Assembly (NCBI GenBank): GCA_028874365.1
Contig: JAPPJZ010000033.1
Coordinates: 62,001 to 126,000 of the forward strand
DNA from: Chloroflexota bacterium
Lineage (GTDB): Bacteria; Chloroflexota; Dehalococcoidia; Bin125
Direction of reading: 5' to 3'
DNA length: 64,000 nt
Shown: positions 48,495 to 57,301 of the stretch, one piece after another
Layout of the letters: each line of letters opens with the position of its first letter
Numbering within the stretch: position 1 is the first letter of the stretch
The notes under the pieces: model-generated
Seen by the model: only the letters and a program-made list of their open reading frames with translations
What the model was told of the DNA's origin: nothing
Databases searched by the model: none
Translations under genes and position numbers: made by a program

Positions 48495-50957
48495 TCAGTT
48501 GGCGACGAAGTTGAGTAGCTTGTCGGGCACCCAGATCACTCGGCGCAGGGTCTTGCCTTCAAGCTGGTCGGTCACCCGCGAAGAAGCGCGCGCTGCCGAC
48601 TCGGCATCCTCCTGCGACGATCCCGGCGACAGGTCCAACTTCTCGCGCAGTCGGCCGTTGACCTGTACGACCACGGTGACCGTCTCAGCCTGGGCCAGCG
48701 ACTCGTCATATGCCGGCCACGGCTGGTCGTGTACGGAGCCTGAGCTGCCGATCCGGTGCCAGAGCTCCTCGCAGATGTGCGGCGCCGACGGCGCCAGGCA
48801 GAGGATCAGCGATTCAATCGCCTCGCGCCAGGCGTCGCCATCGACCGGCCCCTGCTCGCGGATGCTTTGCAGCTCGTTGGTGAACTCCATCATCGCGGCG
48901 ATCATGGTGTTGAAACGGAAGCGCTCGATGTCCTGTGAGACCTTGCCGATCATCGCGTGCGTCGCACGACGAATGGCATCGCCCGAGCCGCCGCCGGTCT
49001 GGACATGGCCGAGAACCAGGTTCCAGACGCGGTTGAGCCAGCGCCACTGACCGGAGATGCCGCTGTCGTCCCAGTCGCCGCCAGCCTCCCACGGTCCCAG
49101 GAACATCAGGTACAGGCGCACCGTGTCGGCGCCGTAGCGTCCGACCCATTCGTCGGGGTTGACCACGTTGCCGCGCGACTTCGACATTTTGTGGCCGTCT
49201 TTGGTGATCGTGCCCTGGTTGAACAGCCGCGCGAACGGCTCGTCGATCTCGAGGATGCCCATGTCGCGCGCGGCCTTGGCGAAGAAACGGGCGTAGAACA
49301 GGTGCATCACGGCGTGCTCGGCGCCGCCGGTGTAGGTATCGATCGGCAGCCACTGTCGGGCCAGCTCGGCGTCGATCGGCGCGTAGTGATTGTGCGGATC
49401 GACGTAGCGGTACATGTACCAGTTGGAGCACATGAACGTGTCCATCGTGTCGGTCTCGCGACGCGCCGCCTCGTTGCACTCGGGGCAATCGACGTTGACG
49501 AACCCGTCGTGCCGCTCCAGCGGCGAGGCGCCGGTCGGCAGGAATTCGGCATCGTCGGGCAGTAAGACCGGCAACTCGTCCTCGGGCACCGGGACGATCC
49601 CACAGGACTCGCAGTAGACCATTGGAATCGGCGCGCCCCAGTAGCGCTGTCGCGAGATCAGCCAGTCGCGCAGGCGGTAGGACACCGTCCGTCCACCGAG
49701 GTCCATCTCGTCCAAGGCATCGGCGACGGCCAGCTTGCCGTCCTGCCAGTCGGTGCCGTCGAAGCGTCCCGAGTTCACCATCACACCCGGACCGACGTAT
49801 GCCTCTTCCAGGTCGTTGCCGTCCCAGTCAGGCGGGGCGATGACGACCGGGATCGGAATGCCTCGCTCGGAAGCGAAGGCGAAGTCGCGCTCGTCGTGCG
49901 CGGGCACGCCCATCACAGCGCCCGTCCCGTAGCTGAGCAAGACGTAGTCGGCGATCCAGATCTGGATGTCGTCGCCGGTGAAGGGATGCGTCGTGTAGGC
50001 CCCGGTGAAGACGCCCGTCTTCTCCCGAGTCGTCGACTGCCGCTCGATCTCGTTCTGCCGACGCGCCTGTTCGACGTAGGCCTCGACATCGGCGCGGCAC
50101 TCGTCGGTGGTCAGCTCGGCGACCAGCGGATGCTCGGGCGCAAGCACCATGAACGTGCAGCCGAACAGCGTGTCGGGACGGGTCGTGAAGACCGTGATCC
50201 GGTCTTCGCCGTTGACCTCTCGTCCCAGCGGGAACGAGATTTCCGCGCCCTCAGAGCGGCCAATCCAGTTGCGCTGCATCAGCTTGATCGGCTCTGGCCA
50301 GTCGATCCCGTCGAACTCAAGCAGCTCGTCGGCGTAGTCGGTGATCCGGAACATCCACTGTTCCATCTGCTTCGCCTCGACGATCGACTCGCAGCGTTCG
50401 CAGACGCCGATGCCGTCGTCGTTGCGGTTGACCTGCTCGTTGGCCAGGATCGTGACGCAGCCGGGACAGTAGTTGCAGTCCGCCGGCCCGCGGTATGCGA
50501 GACCGTGCTGGTACAGCTTGAGGAACCACCACTGGGTCCAGCGGTAGTACTCCGGGTCGGAGGTGGAGAACTCGCGGTTCCAGTCGAACGAGGCGCCCAT
50601 GGTCTTGAGTTGGCGCGTCATGTTCTCGACGTTGGCGTAGGTCCACTTCTTGGGATGCGTGTTGTTGCTGATTGCGGCGTTCTCGGCCGGCAGACCGAAG
50701 GCGTCGAAGCCCAGCGGAAAGAGCACGTTCTCGCCCTGCATCCGATGCCAGCGAGCCGCCACATCCGACGGCGCCATGGCGTACCAATGGCCGATGTGCA
50801 GGTCGCCGCTCGTGTAAGGCAGCATCGTCAGGAAGTAGTAGGGCGGTCGCGGGTCATCGTCATCGACTCGGTAGAGTCCGTCGATCTCCCAGCGCTCGCG
50901 CCAGCGCGGCTCAATCTCGGACGGGTCGTAGGCGGGAATCTGCGTCGCTGTGGTCAT
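48495..50957 (-). CDS. leuS: Leucyl-tRNA synthetase
   Basis: Class I synthetase. HIGH motif in PYTSGDLHIGHWYAM (~55), zinc-type Cys region CNYCPGC, editing domain TVFTTRPDTLFGCTF, and KMSKS as GHKMSKSRGNVV (~590). 820 residues, the bacterial length, ending in the typical VVQVNGRLREKL domain. Divergent from purE. Confidence 0.97.
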   Translation of the reverse strand: MTTATQIPAYDPSEIEPRWRERWEIDGLYRVDDDDPRPPYYFLTMLPYTSGDLHIGHWYAMAPSDVAARWHRMQGENVLFPLGFDAFGLPAENAAISNNTHPKKWTYANVENMTRQLKTMGASFDWNREFSTSDPEYYRWTQWWFLKLYQHGLAYRGPADCNYCPGCVTILANEQVNRNDDGIGVCERCESIVEAKQMEQWMFRITDYADELLEFDGIDWPEPIKLMQRNWIGRSEGAEISFPLGREVNGEDRITVFTTRPDTLFGCTFMVLAPEHPLVAELTTDECRADVEAYVEQARRQNEIERQSTTREKTGVFTGAYTTHPFTGDDIQIWIADYVLLSYGTGAVMGVPAHDERDFAFASERGIPIPVVIAPPDWDGNDLEEAYVGPGVMVNSGRFDGTDWQDGKLAVADALDEMDLGGRTVSYRLRDWLISRQRYWGAPIPMVYCESCGIVPVPEDELPVLLPDDAEFLPTGASPLERHDGFVNVDCPECNEAARRETDTMDTFMCSNWYMYRYVDPHNHYAPIDAELARQWLPIDTYTGGAEHAVMHLFYARFFAKAARDMGILEIDEPFARLFNQGTITKDGHKMSKSRGNVVNPDEWVGRYGADTVRLYLMFLGPWEAGGDWDDSGISGQWRWLNRVWNLVLGHVQTGGGSGDAIRRATHAMIGKVSQDIERFRFNTMIAAMMEFTNELQSIREQGPVDGDAWREAIESLILCLAPSAPHICEELWHRIGSSGSVHDQPWPAYDESLAQAETVTVVVQVNGRLREKLDLSPGSSQEDAESAARASSRVTDQLEGKTLRRVIWVPDKLLNFVAN

Positions 50958-50980
50958 AGCCGCAGATTACACGGGGGTAT

Positions 50981-51000
50981 CTTGTGATCTGAGCCACAAG
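50981..51000. promoter_or_regulatory. Inverted repeat between leuS and purE
   Basis: CTTGTG (50981-50986) and CACAAG (50995-51000) flank eight bases, centred between the divergent leuS and purE starts. It could be an operator or an RNA hairpin in the purE leader; nothing else supports it. Confidence 0.3.
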
Positions 51001-51028
51001 TACACGCGAAGAACAGGAATTTGGCCCT

Positions 51029-51526
51029 ATGACCGACGGACCGCTGGTTGGTGTGATGATGGGTTCGCATTCGGACTGGGACACGATCAAGAACACCGCC
51101 TCAACGCTGGAGTCGCTGGGCATCTCCTGGGAAGCCCGCGTGCTCTCGGCCCACCGAACGCCCGACGAAACGGCCGACTACGCGGCCGAAGCCCAGGGTC
51201 GCGGGATCAAGGTGATCATCGCCGCGGCCGGCGGCGCGGCGGCGCTGCCCGGAGCGGTCGCGGCCAAGACGCCGATTCCGGTGATCGGCGTGCCGGTCAA
51301 GGGCTGGGCCACCGACGGTCTCGACTCCCTGCTTTCGATGGCCCAGATGCCGCGCGGAGTCCCCGTTGCGACGGTCGCGATCGGCCGCACAGGCGCCGTC
51401 AATGCCGCGTTGCTGGCCGGACGCATCCTCGCGCTCTCCGATCCGGAGATCGCGGACGCCGTCAACCGCGACCGTGAACAGCGAGCCGCCGAGCAGCTCA
51501 GCCAACCGCATCCGACGCTGGACTGA
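51029..51526 (+). CDS. purE: N5-carboxyaminoimidazole ribonucleotide mutase
   Basis: Purine synthesis, N5-CAIR to CAIR. Class I PurE signature: VGVMMGSHSDWDTIKNTAS, VLSAHRTPDE, AAAGGAAALPGAVAAKTPIPVIGVPV in parts, and MPRGVPVATVAIG. 165 residues. purK is not adjacent. def follows 12 bases later. Confidence 0.96.
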   Translation: MTDGPLVGVMMGSHSDWDTIKNTASTLESLGISWEARVLSAHRTPDETADYAAEAQGRGIKVIIAAAGGAAALPGAVAAKTPIPVIGVPVKGWATDGLDSLLSMAQMPRGVPVATVAIGRTGAVNAALLAGRILALSDPEIADAVNRDREQRAAEQLSQPHPTLD

Positions 51527-51538
51527 ACCCCGAGGCCG

Positions 51539-52084
51539 ATGGCCGTCCACCCGATTACCACGCTGCCGCGAGACGCCGCCGTCCTGCGCACTCCGGCCAG
51601 GCGGGTGCGCAACTTCGACGCGTCGCTGCGAGCCCTGGTCGCGGACATGATCGACTCGATGAACGCGGCACACGGCGTCGGCATCGCCGCGCCGCAAATC
51701 GGCATCGGGCTGCGCGTGGTCGTAATCGGCATGCCGGGCGAACGCCCCTTCGTCATGATCAATCCGGAAGTCGTCAAGCGCAGCGGCGAGCGCGAGCTGA
51801 TTGAAGGCTGTCTCAGCGTGCCTGGCTATCGCGGACGCGTGGTGCGTTCGACGCGTGTACTGGCCAAGGCGCAGGACATCTCCGGTCGGGAGATCCGCGT
51901 GCGGGCCGAGGACGATCTGCTTGCGCAATGCCTGGAGCATGAGATCGACCACATCAATGGTCGCGTCTACATCGACCACGTGCCCTCGATCGATCAGCTC
52001 TGGACGCTCGATGAGATGATCGCCGACGAGGACGACCAAGACCAGACCGAGGACGACGAAGACGAGCCCGATGACGACGACTGA
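51539..52084 (+). CDS. def: Peptide deformylase
   Basis: Removes the N-formyl group from nascent proteins. All three motifs are present: GVGIAAPQIG, EGCLSVPG and LEHEIDHINGRVYIDH (metal ligands Cys, His, His). 181 residues with an unusual, almost purely acidic tail (DEDDQDQTEDDEDEPDDDD). Overlaps the following cca-type gene by 14 bases. Confidence 0.96.
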   Translation: MAVHPITTLPRDAAVLRTPARRVRNFDASLRALVADMIDSMNAAHGVGIAAPQIGIGLRVVVIGMPGERPFVMINPEVVKRSGERELIEGCLSVPGYRGRVVRSTRVLAKAQDISGREIRVRAEDDLLAQCLEHEIDHINGRVYIDHVPSIDQLWTLDEMIADEDDQDQTEDDEDEPDDDD

Positions 52085-53534
52085 GCCGCCGGCCGCGCTG
52101 CATGCGCTCGAGGCGGACGGCGTCTGGGTGGTCGGCGGAGCGGTCCGGGATGCCCTTGCCGGCGATGAAACCGATCAACTCGATCTCGATGTCGCAGTGG
52201 CCGACGCCGAGCGCTGGGCCCGCAGCGCGGCCCGGGCGCTCGGAGCTCCATCGGCCAGGATCAGCGCCCGCTTCGAGATCTGGCGGATTCCGCTGCCCAA
52301 TGGCCAGATCGACGTCTGGGATCTGCCGGACGATGACATCGAACGCGACCTGCGCCGCCGCGACTTCACTGTCAATTCGATGGCCGTCCCGCTCGCAAGC
52401 TTTCGCTCTGGGGAACTCGACGCCTCGCTGCTCGATCCGTACGGGGGCCGCAACGACATCGTTCGCCGCTCGCTTCGTCTCGTTACTGCAGAAGCGCTCA
52501 GGGATGATCCCTTGCGCATGCTGCGAGCTGTGCGGCTCGAGGCCGAAGCCGGTTGGCGTCCCGATGCCGAGCTGCGGTCGGCGATCAAGCGGGATGCCGC
52601 TCGGATCCTCGAGTCGGCCGCCGAACGGCGATGGGAAGAACTCCAGCGCATCCTCCTGAGTGATCGGCTCCCGTGGGCGTTGCGGCGTCTGGACCAGAGT
52701 GGGCTGGTCGATCGCATATTGCCGGAGCTCGCCCTCGGGCGCGGGGTCGACCAGCGGCCCGTCCATCGGCGCGATGTCTTCTGGCACCAGATCGATGCTG
52801 TGCGCTGGATTGTGCGGCTGACATCTCCGCTCGCTCCACGAGGGTTGCGGGCGTCGGCCATCTGGCGGGAACTGGAACCGCTGCTGCGGGAGCCGACCGT
52901 CCGCGCATCGCTGGACGAGTGGCGGCTGCCGCTGCGTCTCGCCACGCTGCTGCATGACATCGGCAAGCCGCAGACCCGCACTGTCGATGCGGATGGCTCG
53001 ACCCACTTCTTCGGCCACTCGGAGCTGGGCGCAGCAATGGCGCGGCAGCGCATGATCGAGATGCGAGTACCGTCCCGGACCGTCAATCGGGTCGAGCTCC
53101 TGATCGCGCAACACCTCCGCCCCGGACAGATCAACTCGCCGGGTAAGCCTCCCACGGATCGCGCTCTGCATCGCTTCCACGCCGCGCTCGGCGACGCGGC
53201 AGCGCCGCTCTGCTGGTTGTTCCTGGCCGACTCGCTCGCCACGGCCGGTGCTCATGCGCTGCTCCCTCGATGGCGCGGCTATGCGGCGCATGTCGCGCGA
53301 ATCCTCGCCTGGCAACCGAGACGAGCCGCGCCAACCGGGCGAGTCCTCGACGGCAACGCCATCATGGAAGCCGCCGGGCTCAAACCCGGTCCGCTCGTCG
53401 GGGAAATCCGTGCGAAGATCGATGAGGCTGCGGCGGTCGGCGAGATCGAAAGCGTTGAGGAAGCCCGCGAGATGGCCCGCCGCCTCGCGCAAGCCGAGTC
53501 ATTGTCTCTGAGCCACTTGACGACCGGTCACTAA
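52071..53534 (+). CDS. CCA tRNA nucleotidyltransferase / poly(A) polymerase family, HD domain
   Basis: Class II nucleotidyltransferase: WVVGGAVRDAL and the DxD metal pair in DQLDLDVAV, then RRRDFTVNSMAV and DPLRMLRAVRLEAE typical of the tRNA CCA-adding family. An HD phosphohydrolase domain follows (LLHDIGKPQTRT, HFFGHSELGA). It may finish tRNAs lacking CCA; the tRNA-Arg in this window already encodes it, so repair is also plausible. 487 residues. Starts within def. Confidence 0.88.
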   Translation: MTTTEPPAALHALEADGVWVVGGAVRDALAGDETDQLDLDVAVADAERWARSAARALGAPSARISARFEIWRIPLPNGQIDVWDLPDDDIERDLRRRDFTVNSMAVPLASFRSGELDASLLDPYGGRNDIVRRSLRLVTAEALRDDPLRMLRAVRLEAEAGWRPDAELRSAIKRDAARILESAAERRWEELQRILLSDRLPWALRRLDQSGLVDRILPELALGRGVDQRPVHRRDVFWHQIDAVRWIVRLTSPLAPRGLRASAIWRELEPLLREPTVRASLDEWRLPLRLATLLHDIGKPQTRTVDADGSTHFFGHSELGAAMARQRMIEMRVPSRTVNRVELLIAQHLRPGQINSPGKPPTDRALHRFHAALGDAAAPLCWLFLADSLATAGAHALLPRWRGYAAHVARILAWQPRRAAPTGRVLDGNAIMEAAGLKPGPLVGEIRAKIDEAAAVGEIESVEEAREMARRLAQAESLSLSHLTTGH

Positions 53535-53897
53535 CATAGTACGCCTGTACTGAACACTGCCAGAGCAAATGAAACCGGTCATGCCTGCCCGACTCGCTCC
53601 CTCAACGACGCTCCTCGCAGACGGCGAACGCCCTCGCCGCGTACCCGTCAGCGTCCGAACCGGTTCCTCCAGATCCGAACACAGCCGAACAAACCCGAAC
53701 GCATTCGGCCTTCCAGGACCTACCAAAGCTGACCACCCTGACCACACGATCTCCCGTAAAACACTGGGTGTTCGCGAGGATCGTCCACGGGAGAAATTCT
53801 CCTCTGACCACCTGTTGAGGCGACATAACTCACCTCGTCCCGATTGCTCCGTCTCGCACCGTACGCCAGCCCGAACGGGCGCTGGGAGGAACGCCGC
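53535..53897. other. Intergenic stretch with repeat copy C
   Basis: 363 bases between the cca-type gene and yajC. Apart from the repeat (53655-53800) I see no gene; the 246-residue antisense track ORF across yajC and this stretch has no family features. yajC's ribosome-binding site GGGAGGAA is at the right edge. Confidence 0.65.
53655..53800 (-). repeat. Core-plus-decamer intergenic repeat, copy C
   Basis: On the minus strand the core (about 53800-53724) contains CCAGTGTTTTACGGGAGATC, one base different from copy A, followed by GGTCAGGGTGGTCAGCTTTGG. Downstream on that strand GTTCGG recurs at exact 10-base steps (CCGAAC on the plus strand ends at 53680, 53690 and 53700, and again at 53660). 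Confidence 0.8.
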
Positions 53898-54212
53898 ATG
53901 ACCGAAGTCATCCTGATCACGCTGCTCGTCGTGGCGCTGTTCTATCTCTTCTTCATCCGCCCGACGCGTTCCGAGGAGCGCCGTCGCCAGCGCGACCTCA
54001 ACGAACTGCGGGTCGGCGACACGGTACTCACGCGCGGCGGATTGATCGCCGAGGTGGAGGGCGTGGAGACGCCGGAAGACGGGCCGATGGTTGTCCTGCT
54101 GCGCCTGAACGACGACGTGGTCGTACGAGCGCGCACCGGCGCGGTGGAGGAACGGATCGAGGCGGCCGAGGCGGAGGACGATCCCGATGACGCGAGTCAA
54201 GACGACCGATGA
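53898..54212 (+). CDS. yajC: Preprotein translocase subunit YajC
   Basis: 104 residues: one N-terminal transmembrane helix ILITLLVVALFYLFFIRP followed by the cytoplasmic YajC region (RVGDTVLTRGGLIAEVEGVE). It partners SecDF in the Sec holotranslocon. ATG 53898 has GGGAGGAA upstream. secD follows after 143 bases. Confidence 0.94.
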   Translation: MTEVILITLLVVALFYLFFIRPTRSEERRRQRDLNELRVGDTVLTRGGLIAEVEGVETPEDGPMVVLLRLNDDVVVRARTGAVEERIEAAEAEDDPDDASQDDR

Positions 54213-54302
54213 GAACGTCCCGGCGCTTGCTGAATGCAACCATTCGCCTGCCTATGCTGAACCGACATAAGCGGGATAGAGTGCGCTAAGCACTTGGGTC
54301 GG

Positions 54303-54323
54303 ATCCTGCGCCAACCGCAGGAT
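54303..54323 (+). promoter_or_regulatory. Perfect hairpin in the secD leader
   Basis: ATCCTGCG (54303-54310) pairs with CGCAGGAT (54316-54323) around CCAAC, ending 32 bases before the secD ATG. No T tract; it may affect secDF translation or mRNA stability. Confidence 0.45.
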
Positions 54324-54355
54324 GTCCACGCGGTTGATCGGCGGCCTCACAGGCA

Positions 54356-56095
54356 ATGGACTTCATCAGACGATTCAAGTTCCGCGACGTCTACGTCTTC
54401 GCCCTGATCATCATCCTCACCGCTTTCGCGATTGCGGCCGCGTGGCCGGGTAATCCCGACCGCTACCTGCCCAGCTTCATTCCCTGGCCTCAGGGCGGCG
54501 GCGTCAGCGTGGGCGACTGGACCCGCAACGAGTTCCGACTCGGTCTCGATCTCGCCGGCGGCGTCTCGATCACCCTGGAGGTGGCCGGTGAAGCGGCGCC
54601 GGTGCGGCGCGGCGAATCGCTCAACCAGTTCCTCGAACGCGAGGGACTCGAGCTGGATGACATCTTCGATCTGAACCCGGCCCTGTCCGATCTCGAACCC
54701 GTCGAGTACGACCTGCCGCTGCCCGACAACATCCCGGAGCTTGTGCTGCCGCTCAATGTCGACGACGCCTCGCTGGAGGAGGCGGTGGCCGAATCGCAGC
54801 GCGTGATCGAGGAGCGCGTCAATGGCTTCGGCATCTCCGAGGCCGAAGTCACGGTCGTCGGCGGCGACCGCATCAACGCGCAGATTCCCGGCGTCGACGC
54901 GGACGAGGCGTCGGACCTGGTCGGGTCAACGGCGCTGCTGGAGTTCCGATTCATTGACGCTGCCCAGCCACAGCCGCCGCGGCCGCTCGATCGACTCTCG
55001 ATCGGCGCCGCCGTCCACGATGTCTGGGACTCAACCCTGCCGCACGAGGACGCCCGTTTCGTTCGTCGCGCCGAGCCCTACTTCATTCCGCCTCCCGACG
55101 AGGACGTGCTCATCGGCGACGGCGTCCGCTGGCTGCCGGCGACCGGGATCAATGCCGAGGGCAAGACCGTCCAACTGACCGGCCGACACCTGCTCGCCGA
55201 TTCCATCTCCCGCACGATCGAGCAGGGCGGGACGCCGGCGCTGACCTTCGCGCTCGACGACGAGGGTGCGCGGCTGATGGAGCAGATCACGCGGCGACTG
55301 TTCGAGAACCGCGCCCCGCTCGGCATCTTCGTTGACGGACGGCTGATCTCCAGTCCCTCGGTCAACGCCGTGATTTCAGACAGCGGAATCATCAACGGCC
55401 TCTCAGAAGAGGACGCAATCACGCTCAGGCGTCAGCTCCGCGCCGGCGCGCTGCCGATCAACTTGCGCGTCCTGCAAAGCACCGAAGTGGCAGCCACGCT
55501 CGGCGAAGACTCGGTGATCGACACCGTCCAGGCGGGCGTGGTCGCCTTCGTCGCGATTGTCGTCTTCATGATGATCTACTACCGCGTGCCCGGCGTCGTC
55601 GCCGCGCTGGCGTTGATCGTCTACGCGGCCGGCGTCATGGCGACGTTCAAGCTGGTCCCCATCACGCTGACCCTCGCCGGCGTCGCCGGCCTGGTGCTCT
55701 CGATCGGCTTCGCCGTTGACGGCAACGTGCTGATCTTCGAGCGCCTCAAGGAGGAGTTGCGCCTCGGTCGCAGCCTGTCGGGTGCGGTCGAGACCGCCTG
55801 GGCGCGGGCCTGGCCCGCGATCCGAGACGGCAACGTCTCGACGATCATCACCGTCGCGATCCTCTGGCTCTTCGCCGACGCGCTCAACCAGAACCTGATC
55901 AAGTCCTTCGCCTTGGCGCTGCTGGTCGGCACCGGATTCAGCTTCGTCACCGTGATCTTCGTCACACGCAACTTCATGACCATCGCCGTCAGCACGGGTT
56001 GGGTGCGTGGACTGAGACCGTTCGGGGTGCGTCGGATGACGATCCAGCCACGAGCCGGCGGGGCGAGCAGCGGCGAGGGAGGCGCAACCGCATGA
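54356..56095 (+). CDS. secD: Protein translocase subunit SecD
   Basis: RND-family proton-driven motor aiding Sec export. N-terminal transmembrane helix (VYVFALIIILTAFAIAAAW), FRLGLDLAGGVSI, the P1 periplasmic domain, and the C-terminal membrane domain with five helices (GVVAALALIVYAAGVM, LSIGFAVDGNVLIFERLKEEL). 579 residues. An ATGA overlap couples it to secF. Confidence 0.96.
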   Translation: MDFIRRFKFRDVYVFALIIILTAFAIAAAWPGNPDRYLPSFIPWPQGGGVSVGDWTRNEFRLGLDLAGGVSITLEVAGEAAPVRRGESLNQFLEREGLELDDIFDLNPALSDLEPVEYDLPLPDNIPELVLPLNVDDASLEEAVAESQRVIEERVNGFGISEAEVTVVGGDRINAQIPGVDADEASDLVGSTALLEFRFIDAAQPQPPRPLDRLSIGAAVHDVWDSTLPHEDARFVRRAEPYFIPPPDEDVLIGDGVRWLPATGINAEGKTVQLTGRHLLADSISRTIEQGGTPALTFALDDEGARLMEQITRRLFENRAPLGIFVDGRLISSPSVNAVISDSGIINGLSEEDAITLRRQLRAGALPINLRVLQSTEVAATLGEDSVIDTVQAGVVAFVAIVVFMMIYYRVPGVVAALALIVYAAGVMATFKLVPITLTLAGVAGLVLSIGFAVDGNVLIFERLKEELRLGRSLSGAVETAWARAWPAIRDGNVSTIITVAILWLFADALNQNLIKSFALALLVGTGFSFVTVIFVTRNFMTIAVSTGWVRGLRPFGVRRMTIQPRAGGASSGEGGATA

Positions 56096-57294
56096 TTGAC
56101 TTCGTCGGCCGCCGCCGCATCTACGCGATCGTCTCGCTGCTCATGATTGTGCCCTCGCTGATCGGCCTCGCGATCTGGCAGTTCGAAGCCGGCCTCGATT
56201 TCGCCGGCGGCCTCGAGACCGAAGTCCGCTTCCTCGGCGATACGGAGCTCGACGACGTGAGCGAGGCGCTTGACGCGATTGACGAAACCCCCGAGGGGAC
56301 CGAATTCAGCGTTAGCGAGGGCGAAGGCGGCTCGTTCGTGGTCACCGGATCCGTGAGTCCGCCGTCGCTTGACGAAGCATTCACGGTCGCTGATCTCATC
56401 GGATCCACGCTCGGCAGCTCGTTGCCGAGCAGCATCAGCCTCGATCTCGATGTCGATGAGACCCAGGTACGCAGCGAGTTCTGGTTCCCCGGCGACGTCA
56501 CGCAGGACGAGGTTCGCGCCGCGCTGGAAACCGTTGGGCTGGGCGGCGCCAGAATCCAGGCCACCGCCGACTCCGCCTTCCGCCTCAGAGTCGAGCAGCC
56601 GGCCGATGGCGACCTCGAGCGTCTGCGCCAGCGGATCAACGAGTCGTTGCGGACCGAGATCGGCCGCATCGAAGTCCTCCAGAGTTCATCCGTCTCCGGG
56701 ACCCTCTCGGTTGAGATCGCTCGTGACGCCGGTGTCGCCCTCGCCGTCGCGGCCGCGGCGATCCTGATCTACATCTCGCTGGCCTTCCGGCGCCTGCCGA
56801 ACCCCGTGCTCTACGGCTCCGCGGCCATCGTCGCCCTGCTGCACGACATCACGATCGTGGCGGGCGCGTTCGCGATCGGCGGTCAGGTCGCCGGCCTCGA
56901 GGTCAACGCGATGTTCGTCACGGCCTTGCTCGCGATCATCGGGTACAGCGTCAACGACACGATCGTGGTCTTCGACCGCATCCGCGAAAACCTGCTCCTC
57001 GATCCGCGCGAGGACTTCCGCCGAGTCGTCAATGCCGCCATCACCCAGTCGCTGGGCCGCTCCCTGAACACCTCGATCACCGTCGTGCTCGCGCTCCTGG
57101 CACTGCTGTTGATCGGCGGGGTCACGATCCGCCCGTTCGTCGTCGTCCTGTTCATCGGCACGGTCGCCGGCACGTACTCGTCGATCGCGGTGGCCAGCCA
57201 GATCGTCTACCTCTGGCAGGATGGCACCCTGCCGCGGCTGCTGCGTCGCGGCGGAGAGCGTCGAGTCGTCCGACGCGTTGAGCGCCGCGCCTAA
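56092..57294 (+). CDS. secF: Protein translocase subunit SecF
   Basis: Partner of SecD. It starts with IDFVGRRRIYAIVSLLMIVPS, has GLDFAGGLETEV and the conserved ALLAIIGYSVNDTIVVFDRIREN and SLNTSITV. 400 residues from ATG 56092; the longer track start lies inside secD. It ends seven bases before the convergent selB gene, with no visible terminator. Confidence 0.96.
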   Translation: MIDFVGRRRIYAIVSLLMIVPSLIGLAIWQFEAGLDFAGGLETEVRFLGDTELDDVSEALDAIDETPEGTEFSVSEGEGGSFVVTGSVSPPSLDEAFTVADLIGSTLGSSLPSSISLDLDVDETQVRSEFWFPGDVTQDEVRAALETVGLGGARIQATADSAFRLRVEQPADGDLERLRQRINESLRTEIGRIEVLQSSSVSGTLSVEIARDAGVALAVAAAAILIYISLAFRRLPNPVLYGSAAIVALLHDITIVAGAFAIGGQVAGLEVNAMFVTALLAIIGYSVNDTIVVFDRIRENLLLDPREDFRRVVNAAITQSLGRSLNTSITVVLALLALLLIGGVTIRPFVVVLFIGTVAGTYSSIAVASQIVYLWQDGTLPRLLRRGGERRVVRRVERRA

Positions 57295-57301
57295 TCGCGC
57301 G

